From Chloroflexota bacterium (GTDB lineage Bacteria; Chloroflexota; Limnocylindria; Limnocylindrales; CSP1-4), in assembly GCA_016875645.1 (NCBI GenBank), contig VGPE01000205.1:1-5175 (forward strand): a stretch of 5,175 nt of DNA. Direction: 5' to 3'. Positions 1-5,175 of this stretch are shown here, piece by piece; positions within the stretch are counted from its first letter, which is position 1; every line of letters starts with the position of its first letter. The notes below the pieces were generated by a model, which was given only the letters and a program-made list of their open reading frames with translations, was not told where the DNA came from and ran no database searches. The position numbers and the translations under genes are program-made.

Positions 1-1190
1 TCGCTCTCCTCGATCGGGTAGAGCTTCGCTGAGGGGTGCAGCGCGCCGTCCGTGCAGAACGACGGGTTCTTCCGAGGTCGGACCGTCGCGGTCAGCCAGA
101 GCCGTGCCTTGTGGTCAACCATCGGATTGTGCGTGCTCGCGCGGTTGGACCAGATGATCTGGTCTCCCCAGTAGGGCGACGGCTCGGCGACCGACTGCAC
201 GGTCGAGAACGGGGTGTTCTCCTTGTCCGCAATCGGCACGACGACCGGGCGGCTCGCCGTGTGCTTGACCGGGTCCACCATGCTCACATCCGGCGCGTTG
301 TGCCGATCCGCCCCCCACACCGGCCCATAGGCGTTTACCGTCGGATTCCGCTTGTCCGTCGCCACGATGTCGTGGATGAAGGAGAACTCGCTCGCCCAGT
401 CCCACGAGCTGAACACGAAGTTCCGCTCGATCCCCGACGGCCTCGGCGGCTGCGGCGGTACGGCCCCCCCCGCGATCCGGTCCGTCCAGTTCGCGAACGA
501 CCGCATGGCCCATGGGCCGAGACGGCGGAACGAGTTCCCCATCCCGCCTCCGAACTGCCCAGACCGCGTCCGCCGCTCCCACGCCGCCAGCGACGAGTCG
601 AAGGTCCCGAGAGCCTCGGGAAGCTCGCGCGTCGCCTTCGGCCCCGTCACGTGGCACGCGCTGCACCCGCCTTTCACCGTCCCGACGTACTGCGCCTGCG
701 TCCGGATGTTCTCCGGGATGCCGTTGCCGTCGGGCCCGGTGCCGGGGAACTGATCCTCCCCGGGGATCTCCAGCAGGGAGAACCAGTAGTTTCCAGGGTA
801 GTACTGGGCGGCTGCACGCGCATCCGGTGCCACGACCGCCGTCAGATTCAGGCGCTGCCCCGGCCTGGCGGCGACCCGTGGTGAGTCCACGAGCCCATAC
901 CCCCGGACCCAGACGGCGTAGCTCGCCGACGGCAAGTCAGGCACCAGGTACCGGCCCTGATCATCTGTCACGACCGTCTTCCGGAACCCGGTCGGCAGGT
1001 CCGCCGTCTCCGCTATGACCCAGACGCCGGCTTCCGGCCCTTTGACGCTGGTGACCACGCCGGCGAGGTCGTCGCCGTCGATGGCGATCCCTGCCGCGGC
1101 GTCCTGTCGGGCCATCACGCCAGCCCACCCGGCCACGAGTGCCACTGTGCCGGCCGCGGCCAGCCCCACCCCCGCTCGCTGTGCTCTCAT
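1..1190 (-). CDS. Exported CarboxypepD_reg-like protein with a CxxCH heme site and probable lyase-type propeller (3' end outside window)
   Basis: The frame is open from ATG at 1190 to the window edge, giving 396 visible residues and no stop, so the C-terminus is missing. Residues 1-28 form a signal peptide (basic start, hydrophobic stretch about 8-26). Residues about 42-121 read as a carboxypeptidase-regulatory-like beta-sandwich, with the typical 'TDDQGRYLVPDLP' turn at 75-87. CSACH at 176-180 is a c-type heme attachment motif. The later part (about 331-396, including NPMVDHKARLWLTATVRP and NPSFCTDGALHPSAKLYP) resembles the beginning of a streptogramin (virginiamycin B) lyase-like propeller; this is from memory of related proteins, not a search. 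The start is supported by GAGG five bases upstream, overlapping the stop of the cytochrome c gene, so the two are probably translated together. A periplasmic redox role with that cytochrome is inferred; the substrate is unknown. An 8-base G tract (464-471) lies in the gene but keeps the frame. Confidence 0.85.
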   Translation of the reverse strand, partial: MRAQRAGVGLAAAGTVALVAGWAGVMARQDAAAGIAIDGDDLAGVVTSVKGPEAGVWVIAETADLPTGFRKTVVTDDQGRYLVPDLPSASYAVWVRGYGLVDSPRVAARPGQRLNLTAVVAPDARAAAQYYPGNYWFSLLEIPGEDQFPGTGPDGNGIPENIRTQAQYVGTVKGGCSACHVTGPKATRELPEALGTFDSSLAAWERRTRSGQFGGGMGNSFRRLGPWAMRSFANWTDRIAGGAVPPQPPRPSGIERNFVFSSWDWASEFSFIHDIVATDKRNPTVNAYGPVWGADRHNAPDVSMVDPVKHTASRPVVVPIADKENTPFSTVQSVAEPSPYWGDQIIWSNRASTHNPMVDHKARLWLTATVRPRKNPSFCTDGALHPSAKLYPIEES

Positions 1191-1195
1191 CGCAA

Positions 1196-1199
1196 CCTC
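1196..1199 (-). promoter_or_regulatory. Ribosome binding site of the downstream operon gene
   Basis: On the minus strand GAGG lies five bases before the ATG at 1190 and overlaps the TGA stop (1200-1198) of the cytochrome c gene. This decides the start of the downstream gene and suggests translational coupling. Confidence 0.6.
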
Positions 1200-1617
1200 A
1201 CTGCGCCGTCTGTGGCGCCCCGGTCTTCGCCAGCGTTTGCACGAAGTGCACCACGCTCCAGATGTCCACCTCGCTCAACCGATCCTTGAACCGCGGCATG
1301 TAGTAGTCCGGCCCCAGGCCGTCCCGGATCACGGTCGCGATGTCGGCATCCGTTCCGCCATGGTCCCATCGTGCGTCACTCAGATCCGCCGGACGCGGTC
1401 CCCCCTCGTCACCGATGCCGCCGGCCCCGGCGGGGCCGTGGCACTCGCGGCAGTATTTCCGGTACAGCTCGGCACCCGCCACGACCGTCTCCGGCGTGGC
1501 GGGCACCGGTGTCACCTGCGCGACGCCCGCCGGAGGCCCCGCGCCCGGCGTCGCCGTGGCGATGGCGAACGCTGCCGCCGCGGCCACTCCCGAAACGACC
1601 CTCCGAACACGTCTCAT
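1198..1617 (-). CDS. Small exported mono-heme cytochrome c
   Basis: A 139-residue periplasmic electron carrier. Residues 1-33 make an Arg-rich, Ala-rich signal peptide (MRRVRRVVSG followed by an alanine stretch). The mature part is a class I cytochrome c fold of normal size: helix 'VVAGAELYRKYCRECHGPAG' carries the CxxCH heme site CRECH at 56-60, 'YYMPRF' at 105-110 supplies the likely axial Met107, and the final helix 'LSEVDIWSVVHFVQTLAK' at 114-131 is the conserved C-terminal packing helix. It is the first gene of a minus-strand operon with the CarboxypepD_reg/heme protein, seven bases apart. It probably passes electrons to or from that partner; the actual donor and acceptor cannot be told. 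The nearest strong purine-rich sequence (GGAGG) lies about 20 bases before the ATG, further than usual, so the start codon is slightly uncertain, although the signal peptide fits it well. Confidence 0.94.
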   Translation of the reverse strand: MRRVRRVVSGVAAAAAFAIATATPGAGPPAGVAQVTPVPATPETVVAGAELYRKYCRECHGPAGAGGIGDEGGPRPADLSDARWDHGGTDADIATVIRDGLGPDYYMPRFKDRLSEVDIWSVVHFVQTLAKTGAPQTAQ

Positions 1618-1659
1618 GCCGAACTTTAGGGCCCTTACCTCCGGAACGGCACTTCGATA

Positions 1660-1703
1660 CCGAACCGAATCAAGCGCCCGGCCAGCACGGTCCGAACCGA
1701 ATC
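1660..1703 (-). repeat. Perfect 12-base direct repeat upstream of the cytochrome c operon
   Basis: CCGAACCGAATC occurs at 1660-1671 and again at 1692-1703 (GATTCGGTTCGG in the direction of the operon). The copies are identical over exactly 12 bases and start 32 bases apart, about three helical turns, so both face the same side of the DNA. They lie 43 to 86 bases before the cytochrome c start codon. Identity, spacing and location suggest a binding site for a regulator of the operon. No regulator can be named. Confidence 0.45.
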
Positions 1704-1823
1704 CTAGCGGATCCCCGCGTTGCGCATCAGCCGATCGAGTGTCCCCGTATCCTGGGCGTACACGGCACGTTCGTGCACGTTCGTCGCGGCCTTGCGCACC
1801 GGCAGGTTGGCGCCATCGAACCC
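1704..1823 (-). pseudogene. Possible degraded 3' end of a lost gene
   Basis: On the minus strand 39 codons followed by TAG read like a genuine protein C-terminus, ending 'DTGTLDRLMRNAGIR'. 33 of the 39 codons end in G or C, matching the strong GC3 bias of the real genes here. Upstream in the same frame the bias disappears, no ATG is found, and a TAA occurs at 1928-1926. The coding-like signal upstream appears partly in another frame (from ATG at 1879, reading MAPQRGHGPVFLLG). This pattern fits a decayed gene with at least one frameshift. I do not recognise the family. The alternative is a chance open frame in GC-rich DNA. Confidence 0.25.
1765..1784. repeat. Tandem 10-base duplication
   Basis: GCACGTTCGT is present twice head to tail (1765-1774 and 1775-1784) with no mismatch, inside the possible gene remnant. 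A 10-base unit shifts a reading frame by one, so it could be one of the events that broke that gene, or it could be a small two-site protein binding element. Confidence 0.5.
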
Positions 1824-2046
1824 AGCGGGCACGCCACGGCTGTGCCGAGCAGAAATACGGGCCCGTGGCCCCGCTGAGGCGCCATCTTGCGGGAGGGCTC
1901 CGACCCGCTCAATACCCCAAGGGGGTTACGAGCGACCCAAGCCTGCCTTGTGACACGACACGAGAGCCTGGTCGAACGGGGACGCCCCGCGCAGCCGATG
2001 CACGGAGCCACGGCGACACGACTCGAGGCGGTGCCGCTCGAGCGAC

Positions 2047-2075
2047 TTGCCCCATGCCGCGATGTGGTCTATATA
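2047..2075 (+). promoter_or_regulatory. Probable sigma70-type promoter of the sensor kinase gene
   Basis: TTGCCC at 2047-2052 and TATATA at 2070-2075 are separated by 17 bases, the preferred spacing, and each matches four of six consensus positions. An overlapping -10 option is TATAAC at 2072-2077 (five of six) with a 19-base spacer. The TATATAA stretch stands out as the most AT-rich part of a very GC-rich region. Transcription would begin near 2083, leaving a leader of about 110 bases. Two CTCGAG palindromes (2022-2027 and 2037-2042) sit directly upstream. Confidence 0.5.
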
Positions 2076-2099
2076 ACGAACGCCGTCGCTCCGGGGCGT

Positions 2100-2123
2100 G
2101 GGGTCCAGGGGGCATCAGACCCC
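2100..2123 (+). promoter_or_regulatory. Leader hairpin 1
   Basis: GGGGTC (2100-2105) pairs with GACCCC (2118-2123) around a 12-base loop. One G-U and one G-C pair can extend the stem outward. It lies in the presumed 5' untranslated leader of the kinase gene. No U-tract follows, so it is not a standard terminator. Confidence 0.35.
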
Positions 2124-2137
2124 GCCGGGATGTCCTC

Positions 2138-2165
2138 GACCTGGCTGGGACGCCTCGGCCAGGTC
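2138..2165 (+). promoter_or_regulatory. Leader hairpin 2 or operator-like inverted repeat
   Basis: GACCTGGC (2138-2145) and GCCAGGTC (2158-2165) are perfectly complementary over eight bases, with a 12-base loop. It ends 20 bases before the AGGG ribosome binding site and 29 bases before the start codon. It could shape access to the translation start or act in DNA as an inverted-repeat operator just downstream of the promoter. The lack of a following T-run argues against a terminator. Confidence 0.4.
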
Positions 2166-2185
2166 ACGCCTGCCGTGGGAGTAAT

Positions 2186-2189
2186 AGGG
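2186..2189 (+). promoter_or_regulatory. Ribosome binding site of the sensor kinase
   Basis: AGGG lies five bases before the ATG at 2195; GGGAG at 2177-2181 is a weaker, more distant alternative. The site supports the chosen start, which is also the one that yields a proper signal peptide. Confidence 0.5.
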
Positions 2190-2194
2190 TCAGG

Positions 2195-5175
2195 ATGGGT
2201 GTGCACCGGCTTGCCGTCGTCGTGCTGCTCGCAACCGCCAGCGTGTGTCCGCCAGCGGCCGAAGTCGCTGCCGGAGACACGTTGGATGACTACGCCCTGA
2301 CCACCTGGGGCCGGCGGGACGGTCTGCCCTCGAGCTACGTCTACGCCATCGCGCAGGACCAGCGCGGCTACTACTGGGTCGGTACGTCGGGGGGCCTGGT
2401 CCGCTTCGACGGCGTCTCCTTCCTTCCATGGCCTCGGGCAGGGGAAAGGCGCCTGCTGAGCGAGCAGATCAGTGCCCTGTTCGCCGGGAGCGACGACACG
2501 CTGTGGGTCGGATTCAGCGTCGTTGGTGGCGTCAGCCGGATCGCCCGGGGACGGGTGACCAACTACACCCCAGCCGAGGGTGCACCGGCCAACTCGATCA
2601 CCGCCTTCCTCGAGGACCGGGACGGCGCGGTCTGGGCCGCGAGCATGCTCGGCCTGTCGCGGTTCACGGACGACCGGTGGGAGTCCATCACCCTGCCGCA
2701 CGAGCTCGCGGGTACGGTCATCACGGACGTACACCAGGACCTCGCCGGAACCATCTGGATCGGCACCGAAACGGGACCGTGGCGATGGAACCCGGCGAGG
2801 CACCAGTTCGACCCGGCGGGAGACGCGCCGGTCGCCGCGGCCTCGTTCAGCCCGGATCCGGACGGCCGCACCTGGGTCGCGCGACGAGACGGCGTCGTCC
2901 TGACACTCGATGCGACCGGAACTCCGGAGACGCGGCTGACCGTGAACACGCGTCCCTGGCGCATCAGGCACGATGCCCGCGGGCAGTTGTGGATGGCCAC
3001 GCGCGGCGACGGGCTCTTCCGCATCGTCGTCAGTCCGAAAGGCCAGGCGACCACGGTTGAACGTCTGTCGGAAACCCAGGGGCTGGCCAGCAACGTCATC
3101 CACGAGGTCTTCCAGGACCGCCAGGGGTGCGTCTGGATCGGCACCCAGGACGGACTTCACCGTCTGACGCCGTCGGTCGCCTCCCCGGTCGCAGCGTTTC
3201 CCGTGCCCGGCAGACCGGTTCGCGCGATCCTCAGCTCGAGCGGCAGCGTGTGGATCGGCACCGCGACAGCCCTCGTGCGCACGACCGACGCCCAGGCGAC
3301 GCCGGTGCGCGATCGCGACCCCGGACAGCTCGGCGCCTCGGTCCTCCACGCCGACAGTCGGAACCGTCTCTGGGCGGCCGACTACGGAGGCGCGCTGAAA
3401 CGCGTCCAAGACGGCGCACTGGTACCCGTACCGGCTTCCGCCGGGCTGCTCAATCGAGTCTCCGCCATCACGTCGACACCGGACGGCGTGCTTTGGATCG
3501 TCGACCCCACCCAGGGCCTCTTCCGCGCGCCGGACGGCGTGCTGACGGGCGGGGATCCTCCCCTGTTGCGCAGGCCGGGTGGGATTGCGGCGTTCACCGA
3601 CAGTCGCGCGAACGTCTGGATCGGCTTCCTCGATGGCTCGCTCGTCCGGTTCGAGCGCGGCGAGGCGCGTGAATACTCGAGCGCCGACGGCCTTCCGGGG
3701 GGGGCGCATCAACAGCATCTACGAAGACAACGAGGGCCGGATCTGGCTGGGCACGTCCACGGGACTGGTCCGGTACGCCGGCGATCGCTTCGTGCCGACG
3801 CCCGCGCACACACAACTTGGACGGCCAACGTCCGCGGCATCATCGAGGACCTCGACGGTGCGCTCTGGCTCGCCATCGAAACGGGCCTCGTCCGCATCGC
3901 ACCCGATCAGCTCGCCAGAGCGACGGACTCCAGCGGCCACCCGCTCGCCTACACGCTGTTCGACGCCACGGACGGCATTCCCGATGCCTCCATGGACATC
4001 GGGTTTCCGACGGTCGCGCGCGACACCCATGGGTACCTCTGGTTCGTGACCGGCACGAACGTCGTCGCAATCGACCCGGCACTCGCCGTGACCCGGCCGC
4101 CTGCGCCTTCGGTCCATATCGAACGCGTCACCGTCAATGGAGAGAGCGAATACGAGCCGGCGCCCGGCCTGGAGCTCGGCTCCGACGCGTCCAGGGTCCT
4201 GGTCACCTACACAGGGCTCGGGGTGCCGAGCCCCTCGAAGCTCAGATTCCGCTACATGCTGGAAGGCTTTGACGAGCATTGGGTCGATGCCGGTACGGAG
4301 CGGTCAGTGTCGTTCACCAATCTGGCACCCGGGGACTACCGGTTCCATGTGATGGCGACCGCGGACGGCCTCTGGTCGGGATCGGAAGATGTCTGGGAGT
4401 TCACCGTGCTGCCGGCGTTCTACCAGACGTACACGTTCTATGCCGCCATCCTGGCGGTGGCGGCGCTGGCCGCCTGGGGTGCCTGGCAGCTCCGCGCGAG
4501 GCGCATGCACGAGCACTTCTCGGCCGTGCTCGCGGAACGAACGCGCATCGCCCGGGAGATCCACGACACGCTCCTGCAGGGGCTGATCGGCGTGTCGCTG
4601 CAGTGCGACGACCTGTCCTCCAGACTCGAAACCTCCCCGGCCGGCGCGCGGGAACAATTGCAGCGCCTGCGCCGCCAGGTGTCTGAGTACATCCGCGACA
4701 CACACGACTCGATCTCGGATCTCCGTTCCCCTTCGACCGCCTCACCAGAATTCGCCGAAGCTCTTCGGCTGGCGGCCGAGCGCACCATCGGCAGGAGCGC
4801 ACGGCTCGACTTCGTCCTCCGCGGTCAGTCGCGGCGACTGGCGCCTGATGTCGAGGGACAGCTGCTGCGCATCGCCCGTGAAGCCATCGTGAACGCGCTG
4901 CGTCACGCGCGCGCGACGACCATCAGGGTCGAACTCCGGTACGAGCCCCGTACCCTCCTCCTCCGCATCGTGGACGACGGCATCGGGTTTTCCGTCGAGG
5001 ACATCGACCATCGGCCTGCCTCGCCCTGGGGCCTGATCGGCATGCGGGAGCGCGCACAGCAGCTCGGCGGGGAGTGGCACGTCACCAGCACGGCCGGACA
5101 CGGCACGACGATCGCCGTGTCCGTCCCGATCACTGAAGCCTCCCCTGGCAGGCCGTCGTTCGCCCGTTCCGCCTG
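2195..5175 (+). CDS. Membrane sensor histidine kinase with two seven-bladed propellers, Y_Y_Y, HisKA_3 and HATPase_c (3' end outside window)
   Basis: One frame is open from ATG 2195 to the window edge, 993 residues. Residues 1-26 are a signal peptide. Residues about 40-625 are two-component-regulator propeller repeats of about 41 residues, each with a 'D..G.[LVI]W[IV]GT..GL.R' motif; the key Trp lies at 61, 104, 147, 188, 227, 266, 314, 353, 393, 434, 475, 558 and 616. Residues about 670-740 form a Y_Y_Y domain (LRFRYMLEGFDEHWVDAG; LAPGDYRFHV), and 745-765 a transmembrane helix. The cytoplasmic HisKA_3 has 'ERTRIAREIHDTLLQG' with phospho-acceptor His790. HATPase_c shows an N box (REAIVNALRHA, Asn900), DDGIGF at 927-932, GLIGMRERAQQLGG at 946-959 and GHGT at 968-971, so the C-terminus is near. 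It should sense a periplasmic ligand and phosphorylate a LuxR/NarL-type regulator, probably encoded just downstream. No receiver or DNA-binding domain is seen in the visible part, unlike Bacteroidetes hybrid (HTCS) proteins. Residues 504-540 are read out of frame (see the separate entry). Confidence 0.95.
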   Translation, partial: MGVHRLAVVVLLATASVCPPAAEVAAGDTLDDYALTTWGRRDGLPSSYVYAIAQDQRGYYWVGTSGGLVRFDGVSFLPWPRAGERRLLSEQISALFAGSDDTLWVGFSVVGGVSRIARGRVTNYTPAEGAPANSITAFLEDRDGAVWAASMLGLSRFTDDRWESITLPHELAGTVITDVHQDLAGTIWIGTETGPWRWNPARHQFDPAGDAPVAAASFSPDPDGRTWVARRDGVVLTLDATGTPETRLTVNTRPWRIRHDARGQLWMATRGDGLFRIVVSPKGQATTVERLSETQGLASNVIHEVFQDRQGCVWIGTQDGLHRLTPSVASPVAAFPVPGRPVRAILSSSGSVWIGTATALVRTTDAQATPVRDRDPGQLGASVLHADSRNRLWAADYGGALKRVQDGALVPVPASAGLLNRVSAITSTPDGVLWIVDPTQGLFRAPDGVLTGGDPPLLRRPGGIAAFTDSRANVWIGFLDGSLVRFERGEAREYSSADGLPGGAHQQHLRRQRGPDLAGHVHGTGPVRRRSLRADARAHTTWTANVRGIIEDLDGALWLAIETGLVRIAPDQLARATDSSGHPLAYTLFDATDGIPDASMDIGFPTVARDTHGYLWFVTGTNVVAIDPALAVTRPPAPSVHIERVTVNGESEYEPAPGLELGSDASRVLVTYTGLGVPSPSKLRFRYMLEGFDEHWVDAGTERSVSFTNLAPGDYRFHVMATADGLWSGSEDVWEFTVLPAFYQTYTFYAAILAVAALAAWGAWQLRARRMHEHFSAVLAERTRIAREIHDTLLQGLIGVSLQCDDLSSRLETSPAGAREQLQRLRRQVSEYIRDTHDSISDLRSPSTASPEFAEALRLAAERTIGRSARLDFVLRGQSRRLAPDVEGQLLRIAREAIVNALRHARATTIRVELRYEPRTLLLRIVDDGIGFSVEDIDHRPASPWGLIGMRERAQQLGGEWHVTSTAGHGTTIAVSVPITEASPGRPSFARSA
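3697..3818 (+). other. Compensating frameshift pair inside propeller blade 12 of the kinase
   Basis: At the G8 tract (3697-3704) the propeller homology leaves the gene's frame. From 3705 it continues in the other frame as 'RINSIYEDNEGRIWLGTSTG', then LVRYAGDRFVPTP, a textbook blade with its Trp codon at 3744, exactly between those of the neighbouring blades. By about 3815-3818 homology is back in the original frame (TWTANVRGIIEDLDGALWLA). The net effect is one extra base in the G tract and one base missing between about 3795 and 3818. The main frame has no stop across the segment, so residues 504-540 become an Arg- and His-rich stretch (AHQQHLRRQR...) unlike a blade. It is either a sequencing error pair or a real double mutation. 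Confidence 0.85.

Larger units (their letters stand above)
1618..2194. other. Divergent intergenic region, 577 bases, no intact gene
   Basis: This region separates the start codons of the leftward cytochrome operon and the rightward kinase gene. No open frame in it has a convincing start, domain and codon bias together. It holds the direct repeat at 1660-1703, a possible gene remnant at 1704-1823, a tandem 10-mer at 1765-1784, a rightward promoter at 2047-2075 and two hairpins at 2100-2165, listed separately. I see nothing recognisable in about 1830-2020. Confidence 0.7.

Noticed and set aside
464..471. Second 8-base G tract (C on the plus strand) as a frameshift in the minus-strand gene
   Set aside because: Reading through it keeps a sensible protein sequence on both sides in the same frame (TDRIAGGAVPPQPPRPSG), so no indel is indicated.
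36..884. 282-codon plus-strand open frame at the left
   Set aside because: It is antisense to the heme-bearing exported protein; its product is Arg/Pro-rich with no recognisable motif.
2100..2165. The hairpins as a transcription terminator
   Set aside because: No T-rich tract follows either stem, and no gene ends upstream in that orientation.
2234..2248. Cys18 of the kinase as a lipoprotein attachment site
   Set aside because: The residues before it (TASVC) have Val at the -1 position, which does not fit a lipobox; an ordinary signal peptidase I site after residue 26 fits better.
1887..2300. 137-codon plus-strand open frame in the intergenic region
   Set aside because: It runs across the predicted promoter, both hairpins and the kinase start in a different frame, and shows no domain or good start site.
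2069..3718. Long antisense open frame of 549 codons on the minus strand opposite the kinase
   Set aside because: Its translation is Arg/Asp-rich without domains and mirrors the GC3 pattern of the kinase gene, whose propeller motifs are unmistakable on the other strand.
1..5175. CRISPR array, tRNA, rRNA or insertion sequence
   Set aside because: No regularly spaced repeats, cloverleaf, rRNA motif, transposase or terminal inverted repeats were seen on either strand.

Overview
The window is GC-rich chromosomal DNA from a Gram-negative-type bacterium. Exported c-type cytochromes, a CarboxypepD_reg-like exported protein and a large two-component propeller sensor kinase together suggest Acidobacteriota (Vicinamibacteria-like) or a comparable soil lineage. 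That placement is inference from gene content and composition; no taxonomic marker is present.

Left part, minus strand (1-1617): a two-gene operon. The promoter-proximal gene (1198-1617) encodes a small exported mono-heme cytochrome c. Seven bases after its stop codon begins a long exported protein (1-1190, running off the left edge) with a carboxypeptidase-regulatory-like beta-sandwich, its own CxxCH heme site, and the start of what looks like a beta-propeller of the streptogramin-lyase kind. The two probably form a periplasmic redox pair.

Centre (1618-2194): a 577-base divergent intergenic region. It holds a perfect 12-base direct repeat at 32-base spacing upstream of the cytochrome operon, a short stretch that looks like the degraded 3' end of a lost minus-strand gene, a tandem 10-mer, a sigma70-like promoter facing right, and two hairpins in the presumed leader of the kinase gene.

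Right part, plus strand (2195-5175, open at the right edge): one very long membrane histidine kinase with a signal peptide, 14 recognisable propeller blades (two seven-bladed propellers), a Y_Y_Y domain, one transmembrane helix, a HisKA_3 dimerisation/phosphorylation domain and an HATPase_c domain. The reading frame is open throughout, but blade 12 is encoded in a different frame between a G8 tract (3697-3704) and about 3818. This is a pair of compensating single-base indels that scrambles about 37 residues without interrupting the kinase, and it is the most notable observation in the window.

The kinase would sense a periplasmic signal and phosphorylate a response regulator, probably a LuxR/NarL-type protein, that is not in the window. 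Whether it controls the divergent cytochrome operon is an open inference.
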